From contig NZ_BDJC01000038.1 in assembly GCF_002005565.1 (NCBI RefSeq), positions 1 through 64,000 of the forward strand: 64,000 bases of DNA, read 5' to 3'. Below, in pieces: positions 42,643 to 51,411 of this stretch. The stretch is from Streptomyces sp. JHA26. Lineage in GTDB: Bacteria; Actinomycetota; Actinomycetes; Streptomycetales; Streptomycetaceae. The translations under genes and the position numbers were made by a program. Below the pieces are notes generated by a model that did no database searches, was not told the origin of the DNA, and saw only the letters and a list, made by a program, of their open reading frames with translations. Numbering within the stretch: position 1 is the stretch's first letter; each line of letters begins with the position of its first letter.

Positions 42643-43439
42643 CCGGAACGCTCCTTGAGCAGTTCGACGGCTCGACGCACGGCTGCCGCCTGAGCGGGAG
42701 TGAGTTCCGCGATGAGCGCGTCCGCGAAACCACCCTCCTTGCTCGACCCGCCCTCGGTCTCCGCCGCGGTCATCGCCTGCGCCGCCTCGTCCGGGATGCC
42801 CTCGACGATGGCCCGGGCGGTCTCCTCCACCTGTGGGTCGTCCTCGGCCGTCTCCGCCAGTGCGTCCATCCGGGCGTATACCGCATAGGCGCGCCGCATG
42901 GCCTCGGCGTCGGCACTCAGGCTCTGCCTCATGGCGTGGAGCCAGCCGTGGTCGTCGCCCGGCGAACCGGTCTCCAGCAGGGCCAGCAGTTCCCGCTCCC
43001 GGGCCGCCATCGCGGGTTCCGGCCCGGGCAACCGCGCCGAGGCACGGGCCATGTCATCGAAGAAGGCGGCGAGTTCGGGGGAGACCGGTGCTTCGTGGGG
43101 CAGTTGGCCGGTCCGCTCGGCCTGTGCGAGAAGCCGGCCCAGGCGGACGCGACGCTGCCGGATCTCCTCCTCCTGGCGGGCCAGGTCCGCGTCCAGCTCG
43201 GCGAGGATCTGGACGAGATCCTTGCCCACGTCGTCCGCCAGGACGTCCTTCACTTCGTCCAGGCTCAGTCCGAGCTCGGTCAGACGGCGGATGCGGGCCA
43301 GTTCGATGGCGTCGCGCAGCGTGTACTCACGGTATCCGTTGGACTGGCGAGGGGGTTCGGCCAGCAGCCCGATGCGGTGGTAGTGCCGCACTGCCCGGGT
43401 GGTGATACCGACGGCTCCCGCGAGCTCTCCGATTCGCAT
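42639..43439 (-). CDS. MerR family regulator with long C-terminal domain
   Basis: A 266-residue MerR. The HTH and wing are MRIGELAGAVGITTRAVRHY, HRIGLLAEPPRQSNGYREYT and LRDAIELARIRRLTELGLSL, followed by a coiled coil and a helical C-terminal domain of about 150 residues (ALLETGSPGDDHGWLHAMRQ), possibly ligand binding. The promoter directly upstream is of MerR type, so it should autoregulate itself and the downstream membrane gene. The -10 box ends 6 nt before the ATG, so the message is predicted to be leaderless. Confidence 0.9.
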   Translation of the reverse strand: MRIGELAGAVGITTRAVRHYHRIGLLAEPPRQSNGYREYTLRDAIELARIRRLTELGLSLDEVKDVLADDVGKDLVQILAELDADLARQEEEIRQRRVRLGRLLAQAERTGQLPHEAPVSPELAAFFDDMARASARLPGPEPAMAARERELLALLETGSPGDDHGWLHAMRQSLSADAEAMRRAYAVYARMDALAETAEDDPQVEETARAIVEGIPDEAAQAMTAAETEGGSSKEGGFADALIAELTPAQAAAVRRAVELLKERSG

Positions 43440-43445
43440 GGCACC

Positions 43446-43476
43446 AGTAGAAACGTTGTCGCTGCGACAAGGTCAA
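43446..43476 (-). promoter_or_regulatory. MerR-type promoter with embedded palindrome, leaderless
   Basis: On the minus strand: -35 TTGACC (43476-43471), a 19-bp spacer, then -10 TCTACT (43451-43446). The spacer contains the perfect palindrome TTGTCGC-A-GCGACAA (43456-43470). The long 19-bp spacer with a dyad in it is the classic MerR-activated promoter. Only 6 nt separate the -10 from the ATG at 43439. Confidence 0.8.
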
Positions 43477-43565
43477 GCGCTTCCGCTTCGCGGCGGTCGG
43501 GACTGCTGCAGGATTCGGTGACACCTGATCTGGCCTGCCGAGAGGCGGGCTGGAAGGGTGGTGCG

Positions 43566-43850
43566 GTGCCCGAGCCGTGTCCGACGGTGTTCCGCGGGGG
43601 CGTCGTGCGGGTCGCGCGCAGCCGCGAGGCCGGCGTCACGCCGGAACAGATCGCCGCCGGCTTCGGCGTCCATCCGGTCACGCTGTCGAAGTGGCCGTGC
43701 CGTGCCGGGACCGGTGAGGGCGCCGGGCCCGCGACGACGTCGGGTGAACCGGCCGGACTGTGCGGGGCCCGCAAGCGGATCCGGGGGTCGGAGCAGGAGG
43801 ACGAGGTGCTCGGTAGGGCTGCGGCGTGTCCGGCGCAGGCCCGCCTGCCG
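43566..43850 (+). pseudogene. IS3-family OrfA remnant
   Basis: About 95 codons with the IS3 OrfA pattern (VFRGGVVRVARSREAGVTPE, QIAAGFGVHPVTLSKW, ARKRIRGSEQEDEVLGRAAA). Substitutions at conserved places and the lack of OrfB and ends show decay. It runs into the hairpin at 43834. Confidence 0.75.
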
Positions 43851-43877
43851 ACGAGTCCGTCGGCAGGCGGGCCTGCG
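43834..43877 (-). terminator. 19-bp stem-loop after GH64 gene
   Basis: CGCAGGCCCGCCTGCCGAC pairs perfectly with its complement around a 6-nt loop (GAGTCC). It lies about 120 nt downstream of the GH64 stop on the minus strand and fits a strong terminator, possibly bidirectional. Confidence 0.7.
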
Positions 43878-43995
43878 GTCCGGGCGCCGCTGCGTTCGCC
43901 CGGCCGTCAGGCGGTGACGTTCATACCGGTCAGGATGCGGACCTCGCCCCTTCCGGCACGGGAATCTCCCGCGGGGAACCGGTGGAGCGTGCGGA

Positions 43996-45192
43996 TCAGT
44001 CGAACGGTGCGAGGGTCAGCCGGGCCTGCGCGGGATTGCCGTCGTGCACCAGCGACTCGTGGTTGCCCACGTCGTCGAAGGCGAAGGCGTACGCCTTTCC
44101 GTCGGTGGTCCGCTCGTGGATGATCCGCGCGTAGTGGTTGGTCACCGGGTCCTGGTAGAAGCCGGACGCCGAGGTGTCCGGCTGGTTCGGGTTGGTCAGC
44201 AGCGTGGAGCGGTTGAACCCGGCGCACAGCGTCCGCGAGATGGGGCCGCGGACCGCGTCGTTGGGGGCGTCCAGGAGCCGGTGGCAGCCGAAGACGCTGG
44301 ACGCGTCGGGCTTCTGGAAGCTCGTCACGACCGCCCCGGCGCCGTTCGTGAAGTTCATGACGCCGCCGGAGACGCGTCCGAAGTACTTGGTGCCCGGCTG
44401 GTCGCCGAACGGGGTCACCGTCAGGGTGGTCGTCGTGTACTTGCGCCAGACGCGGTCGATGTAGTCGTTCAGGACGGAGGCGGGCAACGCCCCGGTCTCC
44501 AGGCCGTACAGGGGCGACAGTGCCCGCAGGACGGTGCCGTCGGACCGCTTCTGGATCAGGCCCGACCAGCCGGGCTGCGCGCGCAGCGCGTCGAACACCC
44601 CGCGGTAGCCGCCCGGCTTGAGCTTGCCGGTGGTGAGCACACCGCCGTCGGAGCGCTGCACGCCGACGGAGTACGGGGCTGAGAACATGTCGACCTGCGT
44701 GCTGTTGAGCCACAGGCCCGAGTCGTTGAGTGTGTACTCGGACCAGTTGAACAGGATGTCGCGGTTCGGGTCGCTCGGGTTCTGCACGGCCGGCTGCACC
44801 AGGCCGCCCGTGGTCAGCCGGAAGTCGAGCTTGCGGCCGTAGGAGAAGTAGATGCGTCCCGACAGCTTGGGGATGCGGATGGTCCTGGTCTGCCCGGCGG
44901 CCGGCCCCGGGATGGAGGCGTCCGGTGCGGGTGTCGGGGGGTTGCCGCCGGCGGGCCAGGCGTGGAAGGTCCCGGCGGCGTCCGCCCAGCCCTGCTGTCC
45001 CGTGGTCAGGGACGTGCCGAGGGTGTAGACGTAGACGGCGTCGCCGCGGCCCGAGTCGTTGGTGATCGTCAGAGGGATGGTGTCGGGGACCGCGGCGCTC
45101 GCGGGCGGTGCGGGGGCGGCCGTGAGCAGGGCGCCGGTGAGTCCGGCGATGCCGGCCGCGGCGAGCAGTCCGCGGGTGAGGGACGACAGCAC
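43996..45192 (-). CDS. Secreted GH64 endo-beta-1,3-glucanase
   Basis: A 398-residue protein from GTG 45192 with GGAGGTGGAGA directly upstream. A signal peptide (LTRGLLAAAGIAGLTGALLT then AAPAPPASA) precedes the GH64 domain: PLTITNDSGRGDAVYVYTLG, RIYFSYGRKLDFRLTTGGLV, DILFNWSEYTLNDSGLWLNS and TQVDMFSAPYSVGV, which carry the typical acidic catalytic residues (Glu in NWSEYT, Asp in TQVDMF). GH64 enzymes release laminaripentaose from beta-1,3-glucan, as in fungal walls. There is no carbohydrate-binding module. A palindrome matching LacI-family sugar operators lies in the promoter. Confidence 0.92.
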   Translation of the reverse strand: MLSSLTRGLLAAAGIAGLTGALLTAAPAPPASAAVPDTIPLTITNDSGRGDAVYVYTLGTSLTTGQQGWADAAGTFHAWPAGGNPPTPAPDASIPGPAAGQTRTIRIPKLSGRIYFSYGRKLDFRLTTGGLVQPAVQNPSDPNRDILFNWSEYTLNDSGLWLNSTQVDMFSAPYSVGVQRSDGGVLTTGKLKPGGYRGVFDALRAQPGWSGLIQKRSDGTVLRALSPLYGLETGALPASVLNDYIDRVWRKYTTTTLTVTPFGDQPGTKYFGRVSGGVMNFTNGAGAVVTSFQKPDASSVFGCHRLLDAPNDAVRGPISRTLCAGFNRSTLLTNPNQPDTSASGFYQDPVTNHYARIIHERTTDGKAYAFAFDDVGNHESLVHDGNPAQARLTLAPFD

Positions 45193-45236
45193 TCTCCACC
45201 TCCGTGCGGGTGTGGGGGATGGTCCGTACCAATGCG

Positions 45237-45267
45237 TGAGAGCGCTCTCAGCGTCTCGCTGAGACGC
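45237..45267 (-). promoter_or_regulatory. CebR-like operator plus second inverted repeat
   Basis: TGAGAGCGCTCTCA (45237-45250) is a perfect palindrome differing by one symmetric base pair from TGGGAGCGCTCCCA, the known CebR/CelR operator of actinobacterial cellulose genes. Next to it GCGTCTC-gct-GAGACGC (45251-45267) is a perfect 7-bp inverted repeat. Both lie 45-75 nt upstream of the GH64 start. Confidence 0.75.
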
Positions 45268-45372
45268 GTACATGTCAATGTCTGCAGAGTGTGCTCGCGG
45301 CGCGGCGGGCAACGGATCCTGCCCGGACGCAGCCGGGTGGCCCCACCGCGCGTCACCGACGGAACCGCGCCG

Positions 45373-47490
45373 TCAGGGCCGGTCCGCCCACGCCGTCTCC
45401 CGTGCGCCGGTGGCGGTGGCGAGGTCCGCGGCGAGGGCGTGCAGCCACACCTCCACGTCGACCAGGACCGACAGGGCGTCCGGCGCCGTTCCCGGCAGGG
45501 CCGCGGCCGGCAGCGGGGCGACGCGGACCCGGACGCCGCCCTCCGGCAGGTCTGCCGCCGCGAGACTCGCGGATGACACGTCGTCCGCCGCCTCCTCGAC
45601 CCAGCGCAGGAGAACCGGTGGAAGGTCCGGGGTGCCCTCGGGCGAGGGCAGCCAGTAGGCACCGACCAGCACGCGGGAGCCGTAGTCGAGGCCGGCGAGC
45701 CAGTCGGGACCACCGTCGCCCGCGCCGGGAGCGGACTCCGTGCGGTACTGCGCGTAAGCGGCCTCGGCGATGCGCAGCCGATGCAGCACGGGCCAGAAGG
45801 GGCCGAGGGTGTCCGACGGGCGGGAGGCGGCGGTCCGGCCGGTCGCGGCCCGAGCGGTGGCCCGCACCAGGGGCGCGGCGGCCCGGAACAGTTGCCCGGC
45901 ACTGCGCCGCATCTCCGACCGGGCACCGGCGGGCCAGGCCAGCAGGCCGCACACCAGCCCGACCGCGCTGCCGGTCAGCACGTCGACGAGCCGGGCCTCC
46001 TCCAGCCGCCAGGTCACCGGGGAGATCTGGGCGAACGCCGTGGAGACGACCAGGGTGAACAGACCCTGCGCCCAGGCCGGACCGCCGACGGGCCCCACCG
46101 AGAAGGCCACCACCATCGTCGGCACCAGCAGACACTCGTACACCAGGGTGGCGTCGCCCGCGCCGATGAGGAGCGCGCCGGCGACGACCGCGCCGACCAG
46201 GGTGCCGACGGCGGCCGACCGCACAGTGGACCAGGTGGCACCCGCAGTGGTGCGGGCCAGGGTGAGCACGCTCAGCAGGACCCAGAAACCGTGGGACAGA
46301 TCGAGCGCCCCCGCGACCAGACGGGCGAGGGCGAGCCCCAGCGCCGCACGGACCGCGTTCTGGAAGACGACGGAGCGCGGGGTGAGGTTCCCCCGGATCC
46401 GGACCAGCCACAGACGCGGTACCGGGAGCCCGGCGTACCAGAACTGCTCGCGGACCGGCCCCGGCACCGAGCGGCGGGTGCCGGCCGCCAGCGCGGCGGC
46501 GGTGCGCGCGGTCACGGCCGACATCGCCACGGTGAGCAGGGTCGAGCGGCGCCGTAGCAGGGCGTGCACGGGGCCGGCGTCCCGCTCCGGGGGCTGCCCG
46601 CGTTCGGCCAGGAACTGGGCGGTCATCTCCTCGACCAGCTCCGGACCGGCGGCGGGAGGTTCCCCACGCAGTTCGGCCGCGGTGTCGGCGCAGGCCGCCG
46701 CGATCCCGCGCAGCAGGGTCAGCGACGCCGTGTCGGCAGGGCACGAGGGCAGCCGGGCGAGTACGGCGAGCTGGTCGAGCAGGCGACGCGTCGCCGAAGC
46801 CGCCTGGGCCAGCGCCCGGTCCCTCGGGCCCGCCCCGGTGGGCCTGGTGCCCGGCGACTGCCGGGAGAAGCGCAGATCCCGGCCCGTCGCGCTCAGCCGC
46901 GCGGCCAGACCCGGGGGCAGGCGGTCCGCCCGGGCGAGCAGGCTTGCGGCACGGGCCGCCAGGTCGAGGGCGTCGGCGGTCCGCCCGCGGTAGGGCCGGT
47001 GCCGCGGCTGCGCGAACAGCAGCAGTTCGCACAGGGCCAGCGCGGCCGCGCCGAGCGCCAGTCCCGCCAACCGCTCGGGGAGGGTGCCCGGGGCGTAGGG
47101 AGGGAAGCAGGCCAGGATGTAGCAGAGCTGGAGCCCGGGCACGACACCCGCGAGCCGGGGGGCGCAGGACGCCGAGAGCACCAGCGCGAACCCGACCAGG
47201 AACATGCCGGCGGCGGACGTCCAGGCCGCGCCCGCGAGGGCGGTGCCGAGGCAGACCAGGGCGGCGGCCCCCGGAGCCACCCGCGACACGGTCCCCGCGC
47301 GATGGCGGCCCCCGCCGGGCAGGGGCGACAGGATGCCGAAGGCGATCGGTGTGAACAGGCCGTAGAGCGCGACGACGGGCTGGTCCAGCAGATGTGCCGC
47401 GGGATAGAACGCGGCGGCCGCCGCGACGGTGACGCGCACCGCGCGCCGTCCCGCGCCGAACGATGCGGCCGGCGACGGCAGTTTCCCCAT
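45373..47490 (-). CDS. FUSC family membrane protein (putative aromatic acid exporter)
   Basis: A 705-residue protein from ATG 47490 behind GAGGAGGG. Two hydrophobic blocks of five to six helices each (residues about 15-160 and 375-520) flank a soluble middle, the FUSC/aromatic acid exporter layout; GLFTPIAFGILSPLPGGGRH and GFWVLLSVLTLARTTAGATW followed by STVRSAAVGTLVGAVVAGAL are typical of the repeat. The C-terminal 180 residues are soluble. Family members export hydroxylated aromatic acids or act in membrane homeostasis; no substrate can be read. Monocistronic. Confidence 0.85.
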   Translation of the reverse strand: MGKLPSPAASFGAGRRAVRVTVAAAAAFYPAAHLLDQPVVALYGLFTPIAFGILSPLPGGGRHRAGTVSRVAPGAAALVCLGTALAGAAWTSAAGMFLVGFALVLSASCAPRLAGVVPGLQLCYILACFPPYAPGTLPERLAGLALGAAALALCELLLFAQPRHRPYRGRTADALDLAARAASLLARADRLPPGLAARLSATGRDLRFSRQSPGTRPTGAGPRDRALAQAASATRRLLDQLAVLARLPSCPADTASLTLLRGIAAACADTAAELRGEPPAAGPELVEEMTAQFLAERGQPPERDAGPVHALLRRRSTLLTVAMSAVTARTAAALAAGTRRSVPGPVREQFWYAGLPVPRLWLVRIRGNLTPRSVVFQNAVRAALGLALARLVAGALDLSHGFWVLLSVLTLARTTAGATWSTVRSAAVGTLVGAVVAGALLIGAGDATLVYECLLVPTMVVAFSVGPVGGPAWAQGLFTLVVSTAFAQISPVTWRLEEARLVDVLTGSAVGLVCGLLAWPAGARSEMRRSAGQLFRAAAPLVRATARAATGRTAASRPSDTLGPFWPVLHRLRIAEAAYAQYRTESAPGAGDGGPDWLAGLDYGSRVLVGAYWLPSPEGTPDLPPVLLRWVEEAADDVSSASLAAADLPEGGVRVRVAPLPAAALPGTAPDALSVLVDVEVWLHALAADLATATGARETAWADRP

Positions 47491-48460
47491 GGGCGTCCCT
47501 CCTCGAGGGCCAGAGCGGGCGCCGGCCCGCCGGTGCGCGGTCCGCACGGCGACACATCATGCCGAGGCGCGGCCGCCCGGACCGGCCGCCGCACAGGCGT
47601 CCCTGCCGGTCTCGCCCGACCGGCGCAGCGGCGGCGCCCCGGCGTGCGGTACGGCGGACCGTGCGGTAAGGCGGACCGTGCGGCCGCGCGCGGAACGAAG
47701 GGTGCGCGGCCGTCGCCCCGTGTGCGGCCGGTACGTCTCCACCCGCGGTCCCGAGGACCTCGCCCGGCGGTTCCGGATCACCGACCGGGGCGTCGGCGGC
47801 ACGCCGGCACCGAGCTGCCGGCAGCCGGCGCGCCGGATCCCACCGCCGCGACCGCCTGCCCGACACCTGCCGCGCCGTCGTCGGCCTCGTGTCCGGCCGC
47901 ACCCAGTTGCCGGAGGCCCGCACTTCACCACGCGGACCCGCTCGTGCCCTCATCCTCCGTCGAAGCGGCGCCCGGTCAAGGGCCCGACGGGCACACCCCG
48001 ACGGTCGGGCCGATGACGAGTCACCTCCCGCGCACGCCCTCGTACCGTGGCCCGACCGACCTGCTGCAACGCACCACGGCCCGAGGAGGCGTCCCCGTCT
48101 CCGGCCCCACCTGGACCGGGCACTTGTCACCACGGTGGCCGGGTCCCTCACCCGCGAGAACCCGCGGACCGGCCGGTGGACGAGGCAGCCGGCTCGGTGA
48201 CCTGGCCCGGCCTGGCCGCCTCAACAGGTGTGTTGTGCAGCCGAGCAGCACCTGTGCGATCCTTCTGCCACTCCTCCGAAAGGTCTGACCCGATGCTCGG
48301 CATGGTTGTCTGGGACGTCCGCTCCCGCGCTTCGACGCGCGAGCGGTAACGGCCACCTGCCTCAACGCACGCGCCTGTCCGCCGGGCAGGCGTGGGTTCG
48401 GTCTGCTCCTCGTCGAAGTGCTCTTCGTGCCCCTGCACGTTCGACCACGAGGAGTACCTG
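47491..48460. other. Long intergenic region with SRAP trace and tandem repeats
   Basis: No intact gene is supported. From GTG 47720 the plus strand reads VCGRYVSTRGPEDLARRFRI, the start of an SRAP (YedK/HMCES) protein including the catalytic Cys after the initiator, but the frame then loses similarity; it is either a decayed gene or a fragment. Near 47643-47680 a 17-bp unit (GTGCGGTACGGCGGACC) is tandemly duplicated with one change. Confidence 0.5.
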
Positions 48461-49591
48461 GTGTCCACCATCCACTGGACCGAGAACCACACCCGCCGGT
48501 CCGCCCGCTGGCATTCCGAGAACGCCTCCCCTCTCCCCCGGCGGATCGTCGTCGCCGACGACCGGACGAAGGCGAACGACGCCTACCGGCAGGCGTGCGA
48601 GGGAACGGCTCTGCTCTGGCAGGGCGACTTCCACAACGCCCGGCAGCTCCTGCGGGCGATGGGCCGCCGCCTCGACCGCAGAGCACCCGGCCCCGGCACT
48701 TCCCCGAGCGAGACCTTCCGCCTGCACCGGCGTACCACCGGTCACCGCGCCCGTGTCCTCGGAAAGCTCCTGGTGCTGCTGGAGGACGACTACAGGCCGG
48801 CGTTGCGCCGGGCTCCTGACGTCCGTCAGGCGTGCCTGGAGGCCTACGGCCCCTCGAAGGGCCCCGTCGCGGTCTCCCTGCGCGAACTGCTGGGAGTGAT
48901 CGGCGCTCACCAGTGGCGCCTGAAAGGGGTCGACGTGCCGGCGCTCGGCGCCCGCGTCCATCCCCACTATGGGGTGTTCGCGCCCGTCAGAGGCGAGTAC
49001 GTCGACCTGGTCGCCCGCGCGCCGCTCCCTCCGGCGATCCGGCACCGTCCCGCCACCGGCACGGCATTCGACCTGGGCACGGGAACCGGTGTCCTCGCCG
49101 CGGTCCTGGCCCACCGCGGCGTCCGGCATGTCGTGGCCACCGACATCAGCCCACGCGCCCTGGCCTGCGCCAGGGAAAACGTCCACCGGCTCGCGTTGAC
49201 CGACCGTGTCGAGGTGTCGGGGCCCGGCCTGTTCCCCGAGGGCCGCGCCGACCTCGTCGTGTGCAACCCGCCCTGGCTGCCCGCCCGACCGACCGGTCCC
49301 CTCGAGCAAGGCGTCTACGACCCGGACGGCACCATGCTCCACGGCTTCCTCGCCGGGCTGTCCGCCCACCTCCGGCCGGGCGGCGAGGGCTGGCTCGTCC
49401 TGTCCGATCTGGCGGAACACCTCGGCCTCCGGACACGTCGGCACCTGCTCGACGCCGTCCGGGCGGCGCACCTCCGCGTCGTGGACAGGATCGACACGAG
49501 GCCCCGGCACCCGCGCGCCAAGGACGCCACCGACCCGCTCCACACGGCACGAAGCGCGGAAGTCACGTCCCTCTGGCGCCTGACGGCATGA
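48461..49591 (+). CDS. SAM-dependent methyltransferase (HemK/PrmC-like)
   Basis: A 376-residue protein from GTG 48461 behind GAGGAG. The N-terminal 180 residues are helical and specific to this group; the methyltransferase domain has motif I AFDLGTGTGVLAAVLAHRGV, the acidic loop ATDISPRALACARENV, and the N5-methyltransferase signature DLVVCNPPWLP (NPPW), which binds amide or exocyclic amine substrates. Substrates of NPPY/NPPW enzymes include release-factor Gln, rRNA and DNA. The substrate here is unknown. Confidence 0.88.
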   Translation: MSTIHWTENHTRRSARWHSENASPLPRRIVVADDRTKANDAYRQACEGTALLWQGDFHNARQLLRAMGRRLDRRAPGPGTSPSETFRLHRRTTGHRARVLGKLLVLLEDDYRPALRRAPDVRQACLEAYGPSKGPVAVSLRELLGVIGAHQWRLKGVDVPALGARVHPHYGVFAPVRGEYVDLVARAPLPPAIRHRPATGTAFDLGTGTGVLAAVLAHRGVRHVVATDISPRALACARENVHRLALTDRVEVSGPGLFPEGRADLVVCNPPWLPARPTGPLEQGVYDPDGTMLHGFLAGLSAHLRPGGEGWLVLSDLAEHLGLRTRRHLLDAVRAAHLRVVDRIDTRPRHPRAKDATDPLHTARSAEVTSLWRLTA

Positions 49592-49686
49592 CCGGTACCG
49601 GAAAGCCGCGCAACGGCATCCCGCTTCTCCGTCGGCCGGCTCTCCGTCGACCAGGTGAGTGCATCCCGTGGGCGACCGAGGTGCCT

Positions 49687-50130
49687 GTGGCAAGCTCGGG
49701 CCGCATGGACTGCACTTTCTGCCGGCTCATCCGAGAAGACGGCGCGCGGTGGGTGGCCCGTGCTTCCCAGGCCTGCGCGTTCTCCCCCTTGGACCCTTTG
49801 GCGCCCGGCCACACACTGGTGGTTCCGACACGGCACTACGCGGACGTCTTCGACACTCCGCACGACGTGCTCGCCGCGACCACAGCACTGGTGAAGCGGG
49901 TGGCCTGGGCGCTGAAGACCGCCTTGGAGGCTTCGGGCGTGAACATCTTGAACGCCAGCGGTCCCGGCTCGGAACAGTCCGTGCCGCACCTTCACTTCCA
50001 CGTCGTCCCACGGTGGGTGGACGACGGGATCTCGACCTGGCCGTCCGGGCGGTCCGGGCACCGGGTGGTGGGTGACCCCGGTGCGAGGCTCGCCGAACTG
50101 CTGGCAGGAGGGCAGCACCAGGAAGGGTGA
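49687..50130 (+). CDS. HIT family hydrolase
   Basis: A 147-residue protein with the HIT motif HLHFHVVPRW near the C-terminus, plus CTFCRLIREDG at the start (possible zinc Cys pair) and the APGHTLVVPTRHYADVFD region. HIT proteins hydrolyse nucleoside phosphoramidates and dinucleotides such as AMP-NH2 or Ap4A. GTG 49687 follows GAGG with 5-nt spacing; ATG 49705 gives the more usual MDCTFC start but lacks a ribosome site. It lies 95 nt after the methyltransferase gene and may be co-transcribed. Confidence 0.88.
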   Translation: MASSGRMDCTFCRLIREDGARWVARASQACAFSPLDPLAPGHTLVVPTRHYADVFDTPHDVLAATTALVKRVAWALKTALEASGVNILNASGPGSEQSVPHLHFHVVPRWVDDGISTWPSGRSGHRVVGDPGARLAELLAGGQHQEG

Positions 50131-50150
50131 CCCGGCCCCGGAAGCCGCGC

Positions 50151-50660
50151 TCACGTCTCCGACGGCGCCGCTTTCCGGGTCTGTCCTCGTCGGCCGCCGG
50201 TGGCGTTCGCCCGGATCTCCTCGGTGGCCGCGCGGAAGGCGGGTGCGGCGCGGGCGAAGTAGTCGAAGAGGATCGCGCGCTGTTCGGGGGTGTAGTGGGC
50301 GAGGACTTCGGCCACGTGGCGGCGGGCGGGGCCGACCACGTCCTCGATGCGTTCCAGGGCGCCGGGGACCGGTTCGACGATCACGCGCCTGCGGTCGTCG
50401 GGGTCTGCCGTCCGGCGGGCGAAGCCGGCCTTTTCCAGGCGGTCGATCAGGCGGGTGGTGGCGCCGGTGGTCAGCCCGGTGCGGGTGGCGAGCTCTCCCG
50501 AGGAGAGTGTGCCGTGGAAGGTGACGAGGCTCAGCGCGTACCACTCCGAGGTGTGCAGACCTGCGGCTTCCGCGCTGGCCAGGCCTTGCAGCCCCACCGC
50601 GTCCAGGTACTGACGGAAGATCACGTGCTCACTGCTTCCGTCGGCTGTGATTGCGCTCAC
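50151..50660 (-). CDS. MarR family regulator
   Basis: A 169-residue MarR. The winged HTH is residues about 50-105 (TLSSGELATRTGLTTGATTR, LIDRLEKAGFARRTADPDDR, RRVIVEPVPGALERI), flanked by dimerisation helices. GTG 50660 is used because AAGGGG is well spaced; a GTG three codons upstream overlaps that site. It is divergent from an SgcJ-like gene, and the shared 91-nt region holds an inverted repeat. Confidence 0.88.
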   Translation of the reverse strand: MSAITADGSSEHVIFRQYLDAVGLQGLASAEAAGLHTSEWYALSLVTFHGTLSSGELATRTGLTTGATTRLIDRLEKAGFARRTADPDDRRRVIVEPVPGALERIEDVVGPARRHVAEVLAHYTPEQRAILFDYFARAAPAFRAATEEIRANATGGRRGQTRKAAPSET

Positions 50661-50680
50661 CGGGATCACCCCTTACATTT

Positions 50681-50698
50681 ATCTGCACATGAGCAGAT
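50681..50698. promoter_or_regulatory. MarR operator candidate
   Basis: ATCTGC-N6-GCAGAT is a perfect 6-bp inverted repeat in an AT-rich stretch 21 nt upstream of the MarR start and 53 nt upstream of the SgcJ-like start. Size and position fit a MarR site controlling both genes. Confidence 0.6.
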
Positions 50699-50751
50699 TC
50701 TTATCGCGTGCAGTTTCTGTTCGATCCTAACGAATGAGGGAGTGATCCACC

Positions 50752-51204
50752 ATGCAGGGTCAGCAGCAGGAGACGGCCGAGGTGAAGGCGGTACTGGACG
50801 GCCTGGTCGCCGCCTGGGACCGCAACGACGCGGAGGCGTACGGCGCGCTGTTCACCGAGGACGCCAGCTACCTCACCTTCACCGGCACCGTGTACCGGGG
50901 CCGGCGCGACATCGTGGAGAGCCACCGCGCGCTGTTCGCCGCGTTCCTCAAGGGCACGAAGCTCGCCGACGAGGTCCTCGACATCCGCTTCTACGGACCG
51001 GATGCGGCCGTCGTCAACGGCCGGGGCGACACCTACAAGGGCAAGCGGCCGCACAGGCTCGGCAAGGTGCAGACGTACACGCTGATCCGGGACACCGACG
51101 GCCGGTGGCGCGTCGCCGCCTTCCAGAACACCCGGCGCAAGCCGGTCATGGAGAGGATCACGTTCACCTTCTCCCCCGGCACCGCCCCCCTGGCGCGGGA
51201 GTAA
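50752..51204 (+). CDS. SgcJ/EcaC (SnoaL-like) family protein
   Basis: A 150-residue cone-fold protein. Features are the N-terminal helix VKAVLDGLVAAWDRNDAEAY, ALFTEDASYLTFTGTVYRGR, and the strands VVNGRGDTYKGKRPHRLG and YTLIRDTDGRWRVAAFQNT, typical of SgcJ/EcaC NTF2-like proteins found near enediyne and stress genes. Members bind or convert small hydrophobic molecules; no catalytic assignment is possible. Divergent from the MarR gene, which probably represses it. Confidence 0.85.
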   Translation: MQGQQQETAEVKAVLDGLVAAWDRNDAEAYGALFTEDASYLTFTGTVYRGRRDIVESHRALFAAFLKGTKLADEVLDIRFYGPDAAVVNGRGDTYKGKRPHRLGKVQTYTLIRDTDGRWRVAAFQNTRRKPVMERITFTFSPGTAPLARE

Positions 51205-51411
51205 GGGCCCGAAGCGCGCCTCGACCGGGTTCGTCCAGAACGCGTGCGTCGGGTGAAGCACGGCCCGACCTCGTTCCGGGCTGTGCCGCGCGGGATGTGT
51301 CGCCGACATCCGCCGCCCGCTCACCCGCCCGCCTCGGTCACCTGCAGACGAAGCGGACGCGGTGAGCCTTTCCCACCCGGCCCGTGCGGTTCGGGCACAC
51401 CGTCACGGAGC

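Noticed and set aside
47720..48016. A full SRAP (YedK/HMCES) gene
   Set aside because: Only the first ~25 residues resemble SRAP; the catalytic His/Glu region could not be found in any frame, so it is reported only as a trace.
45353..48151. 932-codon minus-strand frame
   Set aside because: Arg/Pro/Gly-rich shadow in another frame of the FUSC gene.
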